Shown piece by piece: positions 1 through 8,611 of a DNA stretch of 64,000 bases. Position 1 is the stretch's first letter. Each line of letters starts with the position of its first letter. The DNA lies in the NCBI GenBank assembly GCA_016207805.1, contig JACQZO010000002.1, positions 124,001-188,000 of the forward strand, in the 5' to 3' direction. The notes under the pieces are model-generated. The model saw nothing but the letters and a program-made list of their open reading frames with translations, did not search any database and was not told where the DNA came from. A program made the position numbers and the translations under genes. The stretch is from Candidatus Abawacabacteria bacterium. Its GTDB lineage: Bacteria > Patescibacteriota > Gracilibacteria > RBG-16-42-10.

Positions 1-1519
1 AACTAACTGGTCTATTAGGATAGAATCTATCTCCAATACCTTGCACAATACCTAATGCCTTAGCTTTGCCAATTACTAAGGACATTGCTGAATCATCTTG
101 AGGTACATCAGTGAAGAAGCGATTTGGTGCTGGACTACTAACATAATTGATACAGTTTGCTCCTAATGCCATTTTGGTTAACTCAAAACGAGTAAGTGTG
201 TTGTTCATACCAAACAATCCATTGCCATAGCCTTGTGAAAGACGTAATTCGGGATTAGCAGTAAAAACTGTGGTATTGAGAAATTGCACATAAGGGGCTT
301 GAATTTCAGTAGAATTAACATCGCTGAAGCTCATTGCAGTTGCACCATTAAGTCTCAAGCAAGTCAGCGGATCTGTGCTAGGATGAGAAAATGGCAGCGT
401 GCTAGGAGCTACTGTAGGAAGAGCGGTAACTGTTGGGGTTGAAGAAGGGGATGCTGTTACTGTTGGTGTTGAAGTTAAAGAAGGGGAAGACGTCACTGTT
501 GGGAAAAGAGTGGGGAGGAAGGGGATGCTTGGAGTAATGAAAGTAGGAAGAACAAAAGGTCTAGTAATAGTCACATTTTCATCATTTTCAGAATTTTGAT
601 CTGCAGCCGTAGTTACTGGATTGGTAAATTCACCAACTCTATCTCCGCTTGGAGTAAATTCACCTGACACCCAGACAGAATTATTATAGGTTCCAGCAGG
701 CACTATTCTCTCTCCAGAAGAATTGTTGCTACCATCAATGATGACGCGATATTCAAATGACGTTGTATCTCCCCTGGCTAAGGTACCTGAAAGCGTAAAT
801 GTAACTATTCGTGTTCCACTCACTGAAGCAGTGGCACCACTAACCATGGAATCAAAGCTGAAGCCAACGGGTAATGTATCTTTTACGGTGACATTTGATA
901 AATCATAGCCTCCCATATTGGAAATACTGATGCGGTACTTAGCAGATCCAGAAGATACACCTGACATCGAAACAGAAGGAGTAAGTGTTGTCTTCTCTAC
1001 ACTCAGTGAAGTCGATGGTTCACTCATAGAAGGAGGAAATCCACCACCTAAAGTAGCTCGGTCGATCTTAAAATGAAATATATAGTCAGCTGGATGTAAA
1101 CCGCTAGCAAGACTCATAATTTGTTCAGATCTTACGGTAACGGTGTAGGAACGTCCTACTCTTAAGCCGCCGGTTTCTATATAAAGCATATTATCTGTGA
1201 TAGTAACGCTAGCAGGTATTACTACTAAACCATCAGTATCATTATAAACGTTCACTGCAGCAGCTGGCGTGCTGGCAGCTTTCATCTTCTCATTAAACAT
1301 CACACTAATAACTGGTACCACTTCTGACGGAGTATGGAGAAAATCCATTACGATACGTTCATTGTCAGTGGGACTAGAAGCGATAACGGATGGTGTCAAT
1401 AATGCGCCAAAATCTGGTATTAATGTGGGAATTAATATCATGGCACTTGTTGGCGTGGCGCTTACCAAGAATAAGGCGATTGCTGCTATTGCTGAACTCC
1501 ACTTGCGAGATTGTTTCAT
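1..1519 (-). CDS. Secreted surface protein with Ig-like, DUF11-like and SLH-like regions (3' end outside window)
   Basis: The reading frame runs without a stop from an ATG at 1519 to the window edge, giving 506 codons of an incomplete protein. Residues 1-26 form a signal peptide ending near TPTSA. Residues about 30-155 look like a bacterial Ig-like (Big_5 type) domain, and about 170-290 like a DUF11/isopeptide-style repeat (SMVSG, FEYRV). A Thr/Ser/Pro-rich linker at about 310-370 is repetitive (TPTVTASPSSTPTVTALPT). The last visible part reads LTRFELTKMAL, then FTDVP and GIVQGIGDRFYPN, the pattern of S-layer homology (SLH) domains. SLH domains bind cell-wall polymers, so the protein is probably a surface layer or adhesin-like component exported by Sec. 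Domain names are by eye; the SLH call is the firmest. Whether more SLH repeats follow cannot be seen. Confidence 0.8.
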   Translation of the reverse strand, partial: MKQSRKWSSAIAAIALFLVSATPTSAMILIPTLIPDFGALLTPSVIASSPTDNERIVMDFLHTPSEVVPVISVMFNEKMKAASTPAAAVNVYNDTDGLVVIPASVTITDNMLYIETGGLRVGRSYTVTVRSEQIMSLASGLHPADYIFHFKIDRATLGGGFPPSMSEPSTSLSVEKTTLTPSVSMSGVSSGSAKYRISISNMGGYDLSNVTVKDTLPVGFSFDSMVSGATASVSGTRIVTFTLSGTLARGDTTSFEYRVIIDGSNNSSGERIVPAGTYNNSVWVSGEFTPSGDRVGEFTNPVTTAADQNSENDENVTITRPFVLPTFITPSIPFLPTLFPTVTSSPSLTSTPTVTASPSSTPTVTALPTVAPSTLPFSHPSTDPLTCLRLNGATAMSFSDVNSTEIQAPYVQFLNTTVFTANPELRLSQGYGNGLFGMNNTLTRFELTKMALGANCINYVSSPAPNRFFTDVPQDDSAMSLVIGKAKALGIVQGIGDRFYPNRPVS

Positions 1520-1547
1520 ACCATGAACTTTAATAGTAAGTTGGCGC

Positions 1548-1562
1548 CATTGTAGCACAATG
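1548..1562. promoter_or_regulatory. Perfect inverted repeat over a possible -10 element of the SLH-protein gene
   Basis: CATTGT-AGC-ACAATG is a perfect 6-bp inverted repeat 29 bases before the start codon at 1519. On the minus strand it contains TACAAT, a good -10 hexamer, but no convincing -35 at 16-18 bases. It could be an operator overlapping the promoter, or chance. Confidence 0.3.
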
Positions 1563-1620
1563 ATCTGCCGTTGCTATATCAACTACGCCATCTTACCTTG
1601 ATTGTTACATTTTTCGTGTC

Positions 1621-1926
1621 TTATGGAAAAAGTTGCTGTCCAGTTTCTGCATCATAGACAATAATGGCTTGGGTAGGACAACTTCTGGCTGACATCAGTA
1701 TCGTTTCATCATCACTTGTGTATAAATTACTTTTGGGATCAGCGTCGAGAAGTATCGCTATCTGCTCTTCATCCAGGGCGAATACATCAGGTGCTATTGC
1801 TACGCAATTGGCGACGCTAATACATTTATTGCGGACAATCTCAATAATATACTTTCCGACGCGGCGTTTAATTAAAGGATTGGCGTTATTTTGCCCTGCT
1901 GGTGTTTGGGATTGATTTTGTGACAT
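1621..1926 (-). CDS. Small ferredoxin, probably [3Fe-4S] type
   Basis: An electron-carrier protein of about 101 residues. The iron-sulfur motif reads CISVANC, followed by APDVFALDEE and, near the C-terminus, SARSCPTQAI. This matches single-cluster ferredoxins of the Fer4_13/Fer4_15 kind. In [4Fe-4S] members the first motif is CxxCxxC; here the middle Cys is absent (CxxVxxC), which in known families goes with a [3Fe-4S] cluster. An ATG at 1926 is preferred over an in-frame TTG at 1941 that would add five residues. The gene lies between the SLH surface protein and the MscS channel on the same strand, with no redox partner nearby, so its electron donor and acceptor are unknown. Confidence 0.8.
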   Translation of the reverse strand: MSQNQSQTPAGQNNANPLIKRRVGKYIIEIVRNKCISVANCVAIAPDVFALDEEQIAILLDADPKSNLYTSDDETILMSARSCPTQAIIVYDAETGQQLFP

Positions 1927-1983
1927 AGAAAATAAGCTCAAATAGCGTCAGCATTCTAAGCAAAAACATTTTTTTATGCCACC

Positions 1984-2979
1984 CTAACCCTGCACACTAG
2001 GGTTCTCATTGCTAGCTATTGGCTCTAGATGCATACTACTCTCATTTTCTATCGCTGGGGTAGAAGGGGGGATGGCCATTTCAACTTGGGGTTTTCTTTC
2101 AGGAACATGACTGTTCATGACATTATAGATATCTCCCGAATCATGATTATTAACATTAAGTGTGACTACTTGGTAAGAGACTCCAATACCATTCTGATCC
2201 AATGTTTCTTTGATCCGTCTTTTTATTTCGGTATTTAGTTTTATCCAATTCGCTTGACTTCTATCTACCCAGAAGTGAGCTTGCAGATCAATATTGCTAT
2301 TACCAAAACCTTTAATAGTCACATTTGGGGATGGTTCCTGCATGATTTTGGGATGACTCTTCATCAATTGCAGAATCAGCTCACTTACTGTCTGTAAATT
2401 AGCATCATAGGAAACACTGAAATCAACATTCACTCTTCTTTCAGGGAAAGAGGAATAGTTGATTACGGCACCAGAAATCATATTGGAATTGGGGATAATT
2501 ACTCTTTGACCGTCAAAAACACGTAAAAAAGTAGCACGAGCTTCAATCTCCTCTACTTTGCCTACATATTCGCCGGCTTTAATTGTGTCACCAACACTAA
2601 ACGGTTTTTGGACAAGAATTAATACCCCAGAGAAATAGTTTTCCAAAATGTCTTTCATGGCAAAACCCAAACCGAAACCCATTGCTGCCACAATGAAGCT
2701 GATATCAATCTCCAGTATTTTTAGAGCAACTGTAAGTCCTAATACAATAGTGCCTATGTAAGCTGTTTTCCCCACTATATTCATAGCCCCCTCATTGCTT
2801 CCAGATTTGAGAACTGAACGTTGTGCCCATGCTTTCACGATTTTTGCTAACAAAAAAGCAGCAAAGAAAACTAAGATTGCCAAAAATAGTGCTGGTATTT
2901 TATTCACTACCGCACTCACGAAGCTTATTACATTATCTGAAGTTTGACTTTGAACATCAGAGACTGTGGAAGTTGCCAT
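1984..2979 (-). CDS. mscS: MscS-family mechanosensitive channel
   Basis: A 331-residue inner-membrane channel that would release solutes on hypo-osmotic shock. Three membrane segments are visible (about 25-50, 68-85, 90-120). The last is the pore helix with the Ala/Gly-rich run VAAMGFGLGFAMKDILENYF. It is followed by the beta domain (VQKPFSVGDTIKAG, RATFLRVFDGQRVIIPNS), both hallmarks of MscS. The C-terminal alpha/beta domain is present, then a poorly conserved acidic and Pro-rich tail of about 60 residues. Length fits the family. The gene is divergent from the metallo-beta-lactamase gene, with about 105 bases between the starts. Confident family call; the exact subtype within MscS is not resolved. 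Confidence 0.92.
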   Translation of the reverse strand: MATSTVSDVQSQTSDNVISFVSAVVNKIPALFLAILVFFAAFLLAKIVKAWAQRSVLKSGSNEGAMNIVGKTAYIGTIVLGLTVALKILEIDISFIVAAMGFGLGFAMKDILENYFSGVLILVQKPFSVGDTIKAGEYVGKVEEIEARATFLRVFDGQRVIIPNSNMISGAVINYSSFPERRVNVDFSVSYDANLQTVSELILQLMKSHPKIMQEPSPNVTIKGFGNSNIDLQAHFWVDRSQANWIKLNTEIKRRIKETLDQNGIGVSYQVVTLNVNNHDSGDIYNVMNSHVPERKPQVEMAIPPSTPAIENESSMHLEPIASNENPSVQG

Positions 2980-3084
2980 ATTATTTTTGTTTCAGTTACA
3001 TCATACCACATTCACTTTCAATGTCGCAAAACGGAGGTTTCATTATTTTGTTGCTACAATTTGTATTCGGTTATTTTGATCTTC

Positions 3085-3897
3085 ATGGCGAAACTCATTA
3101 TTTGTTTTCATTTGTTCGTTTTGGGAATGTTGTATGGCTTATATCCTATATCCAACCAAACCAGAATATACTTTCTAGACGTTGCTCAGGGAGACGCTAC
3201 CCTTATTGTAACATCTCGAGGGCACACAATTCTTATTGATGCTGGGCCTCAACAGAATATCTTGGCACCTTTGGCTAAATACTTACCTCCTTTTCAGTCT
3301 ACTTTAGATCTAATCATTTTTACCCATCCTCATGCTGATCACATCGACGGGGTATTAGCTTTAACTAAACATTATCGTATCGGAGCTTTTATGCTCACCG
3401 ATGTCGATTATAAAAGCATTAATTATGAAAAAGTAAAAAACATCGCTGTTACCAAGAACATCCTATTGATTAGGGCACAGGCAGATGAAGATTTGGTTAT
3501 AGATGATATAACAATTAATATTCTTTTCCCTTTTGCTTCTTTGGCTAAACTGGCATTTGCTAATATTAATAATGCTTCCATTGTGCTCCAGGTTGAGCAA
3601 GGAGAAAGTAAGTGTTTATTCAGTGGTGATATGGAAAAAGAGTTAGAAGGGTTATTAGGCAATTATTATGGTAAAAGTTTGCAATCAAATTGTTTAAAAG
3701 TGGGGCATCATGGTAGTAAAACTAGCTCTACCTATCCTTTTTTACAGTTAGTTAATGCGCAAGAAATGTTTATTAGTGTCGGCAGAAATAATCGTTACGG
3801 CCATCCAAATAGGGCTACTTTATACCGCTTATGTGGTTTCGGAGCAGTTTATCGCAGCGATGAAGTTGGTACGATGGGAAAATTTTTGTTACAATAA
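3085..3897 (+). CDS. ComEC/Rec2-like metallo-beta-lactamase-fold protein
   Basis: A 270-residue protein with an N-terminal hydrophobic segment (about 1-20) and a metallo-beta-lactamase fold. FLDVAQGDATLI and ILIDAGP are typical of the ComEC C-terminal domain. FTHPHADHIDG is the HxHxDH metal site, and LFSGDME and LKVGHHGSK are the later metal-binding motifs. ComEC homologues act in DNA uptake, possibly as nucleases on the incoming strand, but here the competence membrane domain is absent. The protein is therefore a stand-alone secreted or membrane-anchored hydrolase. The frame is open from 2944, but that would overlap the divergent mscS start; the ATG at 3085 begins the hydrophobic leader. It is followed after 17 bases by the pilin-like gene array and may be its first gene. 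Confidence 0.85.
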   Translation: MAKLIICFHLFVLGMLYGLYPISNQTRIYFLDVAQGDATLIVTSRGHTILIDAGPQQNILAPLAKYLPPFQSTLDLIIFTHPHADHIDGVLALTKHYRIGAFMLTDVDYKSINYEKVKNIAVTKNILLIRAQADEDLVIDDITINILFPFASLAKLAFANINNASIVLQVEQGESKCLFSGDMEKELEGLLGNYYGKSLQSNCLKVGHHGSKTSSTYPFLQLVNAQEMFISVGRNNRYGHPNRATLYRLCGFGAVYRSDEVGTMGKFLLQ

Positions 3898-3914
3898 TAT
3901 GAATTACTAAATTT

Positions 3915-4226
3915 ATGAGTTGGCTTTACTTAGCAGCTACGACATTGACGCCGAACCAAGGTGACTATATCTTGGATGACCCCAACCTTGGTGATGTCGC
4001 CACTCTGGTCCACTATGCGATCGATTTCCTTTTGGGGTTAGCTGGTGGTGTAGCCATTCTCTTTGTCTTTATTGGGGCTAGTCAATACATCTGGGGCTGG
4101 GATGTTGAAACCAAACAGAAAGGAAAGACAAAGATATTTGGGGCCGTTGCTGGCATCATAGTTGTCACTTTATCGTTCCTTGTTGTGCGTGTAGTTACCG
4201 GAGAATTACCTCGCTTAGCTCGTTAA
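3915..4226 (+). CDS. VirB2/TrbC-like two-helix membrane protein
   Basis: A 103-residue protein with two strong hydrophobic helices (about 31-60 and 76-95) joined by a short charged loop (WDVETKQKGKTK). This is the layout of TrbC/VirB2 pilin subunits of type IV secretion systems. It is the first and simplest of the array up to 14660. Unlike its neighbours it lacks the GD.G....KAK loop motif and has no clear cleavable signal peptide. No Shine-Dalgarno motif precedes the ATG. It ends 3 bases before the next gene, so co-transcription is very likely. The pilin assignment is by architecture and context; a specific pilus is not demonstrated. Confidence 0.65.
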   Translation: MSWLYLAATTLTPNQGDYILDDPNLGDVATLVHYAIDFLLGLAGGVAILFVFIGASQYIWGWDVETKQKGKTKIFGAVAGIIVVTLSFLVVRVVTGELPRLAR

Positions 4227-4229
4227 TTT

Positions 4230-4835
4230 ATGTATAAATTTCTTTTCCAGCTGATTCCTCAAGTATATGCAATTCCACTGCCTTCTGATATCAGTGGCGT
4301 GCCCCAAATTACCGAAGCCTCTAATTTCTTTTTGTTTATTATTCGTACTTTACAAAGCATCGCAGGTTCAGTGGCTATCCTTTATATAGTAATTGCTGGT
4401 TACTTTTATATCACTGCCCGTGGTGATGATGGCACCATAAAGAAAGCTAAGGACAGCCTGACCTTTGCTGTAGTTGGTTTAATGGTTATTGCCTTGGGTG
4501 AAAGCATTGGTGCTGTCTTTGATCCTGCTCGAGGGATTAATATTGGTGGCGCTAATCTAATTATTATTAGTATCACTAACTTTCTTTTAGCTTTGATCGG
4601 AAGTGTGGCAGTAATATATCTCGTATATGGTGGATATATGTATATGACAGCTCGTGGCGATTCTGGCCAGGTGAGTAAAGCAACAAAAGCGATTTGGAGT
4701 TCAATTATTGGTATATTGGTAGCGATATTTGCCTATACCATTGTGTCTGTTGCGGTTACTGGTGGAGAAAGCACAGAATCACCGCAAACAGGCGCTGGTA
4801 TCAATGTCGGTGTGGGTGTGGGAATAGGTTTGTAA
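4230..4835 (+). CDS. Membrane protein with a duplicated VirB2/TrbC-like module
   Basis: A 201-residue protein holding two copies of the two-helix module. Copy 1 (about 30-100) contains IAGYFYITARGDDGTIKKAK and copy 2 (about 105-175) contains VYGGYMYMTARGDSGQVSKA. The loop motif YxTARGDxGxxxKA is nearly identical between copies, so this is an internal tandem duplication. After the second copy comes a short Thr/Ser/Gly stretch and a C-terminal tail INVGVGVGIGL, in which glycine alternates with Val/Ile. Related tails end several other proteins of the array. No catalytic motif is visible. It is probably a structural subunit of a T4SS-like surface assembly; whether it is processed is unknown. Confidence 0.65.
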   Translation: MYKFLFQLIPQVYAIPLPSDISGVPQITEASNFFLFIIRTLQSIAGSVAILYIVIAGYFYITARGDDGTIKKAKDSLTFAVVGLMVIALGESIGAVFDPARGINIGGANLIIISITNFLLALIGSVAVIYLVYGGYMYMTARGDSGQVSKATKAIWSSIIGILVAIFAYTIVSVAVTGGESTESPQTGAGINVGVGVGIGL

Positions 4836-4876
4836 AAAATCTTTAAAATTCAACACAATCTTTAATTAATCTCTCT

Positions 4877-5581
4877 ATGTTGCGCAAAGTACTAGCATCC
4901 ATTCTGCTTCTGATAACTATGAGCTTCACTTTGATTTTGCCTTTTAATGCCGAACAGGTTCATGCTGATTCTATTAGTGATGTAGTTGGCGGTATTGGTG
5001 GTGGCTTGGCTGGCGCGGCTGCAGGTGGTGCCCTGGGTGCTGGTGTTGGAGGATTGATTGGTAGAGCTGCTGGTAACCAACGCCTTGGATCTCTGATCGG
5101 GGCTGGTGTCGGTGCTCTTGCTGGTGGTATCGCCGGTGCGGCTGCGGGCGCATCGGGGCGACTTGGTGGTGGTGTGCCGGGGCTTAATTTAGGTCAGTTT
5201 AGTAATTATGGTATTCATGTCCCTCAAGGAACAGTATTGCAAGCTAATAATCCTCAGTTAGAACCGTTAATAGTGCAAATTATTAACTTCTTTTTAGGTT
5301 TTGTTGGTTTGATTGCGTTTTTGATGCTCGTTTATGGTGGTTTTCGTTACCTTGCATCAGCGGGAGATCCAGAAATGACAAAAAAGGGTAAACAAACTAT
5401 TATGTACGCGGTAATCGGTGTGGTAGTAATTGCTCTTTCTTATGCAGCTACCAACACCTTGATTGCTGGTATTGGGCCACAAGTAAGTGAAGGATTTGTC
5501 GGTATTGGTAGAGAACGTGGCTTCCCAGGTTTTCCTGGAGGAGCTGTCAATCTAGGCTTTGCCGTTGGGTTTCGTCTCTAA
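4877..5581 (+). CDS. Secreted Gly-rich protein with C-terminal VirB2/TrbC-like module
   Basis: A 234-residue protein. Residues 1-31 are a signal peptide (ends near EQVHA). Residues about 35-95 are a glycine-zipper-like region (GGIGGGLAGAAAGGALGAGV, then LIGAGVGALAGGIAGAAAGA), a pattern found in membrane-inserting or pore-forming segments of other families. A spacer leads to the two-helix module (about 130-195) with VYGGFRYLASAGDPEMTKKG as the loop. The tail VNLGFAVGFRL resembles the Gly/hydrophobic tails of neighbours. No Shine-Dalgarno; 41 bases separate it from the preceding gene and 9 from the PKD gene that follows. The combination of glycine zipper and pilin-like module suggests a membrane-embedded subunit. 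Confidence 0.65.
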   Translation: MLRKVLASILLLITMSFTLILPFNAEQVHADSISDVVGGIGGGLAGAAAGGALGAGVGGLIGRAAGNQRLGSLIGAGVGALAGGIAGAAAGASGRLGGGVPGLNLGQFSNYGIHVPQGTVLQANNPQLEPLIVQIINFFLGFVGLIAFLMLVYGGFRYLASAGDPEMTKKGKQTIMYAVIGVVVIALSYAATNTLIAGIGPQVSEGFVGIGRERGFPGFPGGAVNLGFAVGFRL

Positions 5582-5590
5582 TCTTCTTTC

Positions 5591-8500
5591 ATGCAGCAAT
5601 TGCTGACAAAAATAATAATAACGATACTTGCTTTTGCCCCAGCAGTAGCGCTTGCTGCCAGCGATCCTGTGGCAGTGCCACAATTACTGCCGCCTGGTAG
5701 TCAAATTAGTGGAACCAATACGCAGTTACCCCAGACAACCACAAACCCGGGACCAAATACCCAATCATTGCTTAGTGAGCAGCTCACCTATGTGCGCAGT
5801 AACATGGATGCTCAAGCACAATGGTTTTTGAGTACTAGTGCTTATTTGCTTCAAGTGGCTGATTATATTCTCAAGGTGGAACCAGAAAAGACTGATGTGG
5901 CTCAAGTAATTTCTACTTATGGAGCGGCCTTGAAAAAGTTGGGGGATGATATGAATGCGCGACAACAGGTAATTCCACTGGAGCACGCCATGATTGTTAG
6001 CGGCTTTGGCATCCATTTGTTAGCTGAATCTTTAGTTCTGGCAGCAAGCACTTTGCATGATGTTAATCAAGGTACTGGCCAGTTTTTCTTTCCTAGTATG
6101 TCTCTTATTGGTCAGAGTTTACAAAGTATTGGCGACAATATTATTGCCATTGGCTCAGTGGCCTTGTCTACTAATGGCAATATCAATGTTGCCGAATATC
6201 AAACTCAAATGGAGGCAGCAGTATTTTTATATCAATCATTACAAGGATTGTTTACCAATCGCGAAGGTTCGGGAACTATTAAAGCAGATCTCAAAAGCAA
6301 TCAGGCTGCCAAAGCAACAAATTCTACTTACCAAGTAATTAATTTTGATGCCTCTGGTTCTTCTGATGCCTTAGGTACTATTCCGGCTGCTAATCACTTT
6401 TGGGATTTCGGTGACGGAACTTTTGCCTTTGGTCCATTTGTTTCTCACACATATACCAAAGCGGCAACCTACTTAGTGAAATTAATGGTGAAAGGACCAT
6501 CAGGCTTTTCTGCTGTCACCAGTGAAGTGAAGGTGGTACCAGTAATTCCCGTAGCAGTAATTATTTCTGATAAAGACTCTTTGTTGGGGCCGGTACCAGA
6601 AGAATTAGTTTTGACTGCCAATGAGCCTCTTACCTTGTCGGGCATATCATCATATGATCCATCACCAGGAGCTAAGTTGAAGCTTGTTTGGGATTTTGGT
6701 GACGGTAAGCAGGATAGCGGAGTGGATAATGGAGTGATTACTCATAGTTATGCTGTTCCTGGTTCATATGATTTAGCTCTTCGCGCTGAAAATGGTCAAT
6801 TAACAGGAGTAACTAAAAGAAAAATTCGTGTTATCGCTTCTCCTCCAGACATTCGATTGCAAGTGCGATCAGTAACCCAAACGAGCTGGTCACATGCTAA
6901 GAAAAAGTTTTTTACCCAAAATATATTTGGACCAACCGTACTTGATTTTACTGCTCAAGAGAGCAGTGGTGCTCTGGTGCCTGGTTTTAATGCACGTACG
7001 CAACTTTTATCAGCAGAGTGGGATTTTGGCGATGGTAGCCCGGTGGTGATCCAAAATCAAAATCAGCTCAATGCTAAAGAAAAAGTGAGTCATTCCTATG
7101 AGAAACCCGGTATTTATACTGTGAGCTTAAAGATCACCGATGAGGCTAGAAATGTTGGTCAGGTGCTTAAAACTATTATTCTTAATGACAGCTCTACTCC
7201 TACAGCCGATTTTGATTTTTTTGCAGACAAAGAGTTAACCACTGCCGCTCAAGTTCGTTTTGATGCGGCCTCTTCGGCGGCTCCTCAAGGATCCATTGTA
7301 AAATATGAGTGGCGTATTGTATCGGCAGCCAATGAACTAGTATTTACCAGTCAAGAAAAGAGTTTTGTGTATAGCTTTCCGAAACCTGGTAAGTATCAAG
7401 TTTCACTTCAGGTGAATACTAATCTAGGTGGTGTCAGTGGTAGAGTAGCTGAAGATTTCTTTATCGCATCAAGTCCACCACAAGCAACTTTTGATTTTTC
7501 TTATGATCCTTATATTCCTAATTCTGTTCTCTTCAATGCCCAAGGTTCATCTGATCCAGACAAAAACGATATCCTATCATTTAGTTGGGATTTCGATAAT
7601 GATGGCATATTCGAAATTACTGGGAGTAGAAGTCCTGAAATAAAACGGACATTAGATAAAGTCGGATTGAGTACCGTAAAGTTACAAGTCAGTGACAGTG
7701 CTGGTCTTACCAGTGAAGCCAAAAAAGATGTTGCGATTGGTTCTTTACTAGTCTCCACTATCCAAATCAAAGAAGGTTCTCGCGCTATTGGTAAGGCGCC
7801 TTTGGCCGTTACTTTTGTCGGCGGTGGTTTCCGCAGTTTAGCAACTAGACCAGACACCAATAGTATTACGCAATTTATTTGGGATTTTGGTGATGGTTCT
7901 CCAATAGAAACCAGTAATCAAATTGTTCAGGGTGTTGAAGAAAAGACCCATACATATAATAGACCAGGACGTTATGTTACTACTTTAAAGGTAAAAAACC
8001 GTGAAGGTGAAGAGGCTATTTCTGCTTATCCAGTACATATTGGCGATGGTGCAACGCCAATTGCTAGCGTGTTTTACACACCTAGCTTCCCATTGACCGG
8101 GAATGTTAGTACCTTATTTACTTTTGATGCTAGCCAATCAGTCAATGCTGCGGGACTGTCTAATAATCTAGAATATTCTTGGGATTTTGGCGATGAATCT
8201 CCTTTGACTACTGGTACTCGCGTGACTCATCAATACACTAAAAATGGTACATATAATGTTACTCTTACTATTACTGATACGGAAGCAAGTAAAATTAGTC
8301 GGATTCAAGTACCCGCGGTGGTAAAAGGAATTCCAGCTCAAGCTCGTTTTGTAGCGAGTCCACTTTCTGGTCCTGCGCCACTTACGGTGCAATTTGATGC
8401 CAGTAGCTCTACAGATCCAGATAGTACTATTGTTGAATATCTTTTTGAGTTTGGTGATGATCAAACAACCGTGTCATCACAAGCTAAGGCTGCGCATATT

Positions 8501-8599
8501 TACAAAAAAGCGGGAACATATAAAGTGAAGCTGAAAACTCAATCACGTGACGGTGAAGAGAGCATTAGTGCTGAGCAAACCGTGACAGTGACCCAATAA
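5591..8599 (+). CDS. Large secreted PKD-repeat protein (1002 residues)
   Basis: Residues 1-22 form a signal peptide ending in AVALAAS. About 50-230 is a mostly helical region without a recognised family. The rest is a string of about eight PKD-like beta-sandwich modules. The signature W-D-F-G-D recurs at residues near 271 (FWDFGDGTFAFG), 366, 477, 761 and 857 (the last WDFGDESP), with degenerate copies near 570 (EWRIVS), 666 (WDFDNDG) and 950 (FEFGDDQ). PKD modules usually act as rigid spacers or protein/sugar-binding modules on secreted proteins. There is no membrane module, sortase motif or SLH domain, so retention at the surface probably relies on the neighbouring membrane proteins. It is 12 bases from the next PKD gene. 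An adhesin or stalk role is inferred. Confidence 0.8.
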   Translation: MQQLLTKIIITILAFAPAVALAASDPVAVPQLLPPGSQISGTNTQLPQTTTNPGPNTQSLLSEQLTYVRSNMDAQAQWFLSTSAYLLQVADYILKVEPEKTDVAQVISTYGAALKKLGDDMNARQQVIPLEHAMIVSGFGIHLLAESLVLAASTLHDVNQGTGQFFFPSMSLIGQSLQSIGDNIIAIGSVALSTNGNINVAEYQTQMEAAVFLYQSLQGLFTNREGSGTIKADLKSNQAAKATNSTYQVINFDASGSSDALGTIPAANHFWDFGDGTFAFGPFVSHTYTKAATYLVKLMVKGPSGFSAVTSEVKVVPVIPVAVIISDKDSLLGPVPEELVLTANEPLTLSGISSYDPSPGAKLKLVWDFGDGKQDSGVDNGVITHSYAVPGSYDLALRAENGQLTGVTKRKIRVIASPPDIRLQVRSVTQTSWSHAKKKFFTQNIFGPTVLDFTAQESSGALVPGFNARTQLLSAEWDFGDGSPVVIQNQNQLNAKEKVSHSYEKPGIYTVSLKITDEARNVGQVLKTIILNDSSTPTADFDFFADKELTTAAQVRFDAASSAAPQGSIVKYEWRIVSAANELVFTSQEKSFVYSFPKPGKYQVSLQVNTNLGGVSGRVAEDFFIASSPPQATFDFSYDPYIPNSVLFNAQGSSDPDKNDILSFSWDFDNDGIFEITGSRSPEIKRTLDKVGLSTVKLQVSDSAGLTSEAKKDVAIGSLLVSTIQIKEGSRAIGKAPLAVTFVGGGFRSLATRPDTNSITQFIWDFGDGSPIETSNQIVQGVEEKTHTYNRPGRYVTTLKVKNREGEEAISAYPVHIGDGATPIASVFYTPSFPLTGNVSTLFTFDASQSVNAAGLSNNLEYSWDFGDESPLTTGTRVTHQYTKNGTYNVTLTITDTEASKISRIQVPAVVKGIPAQARFVASPLSGPAPLTVQFDASSSTDPDSTIVEYLFEFGDDQTTVSSQAKAAHIYKKAGTYKVKLKTQSRDGEESISAEQTVTVTQ

Positions 8600-8611
8600 C
8601 ATTTCTATAGT

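Noticed and set aside
2944-3084. Longer start for the metallo-beta-lactamase protein at 2944
   Set aside because: It would overlap the divergent mscS start and adds a stretch that does not look like protein; the ATG at 3085 begins a proper hydrophobic leader.
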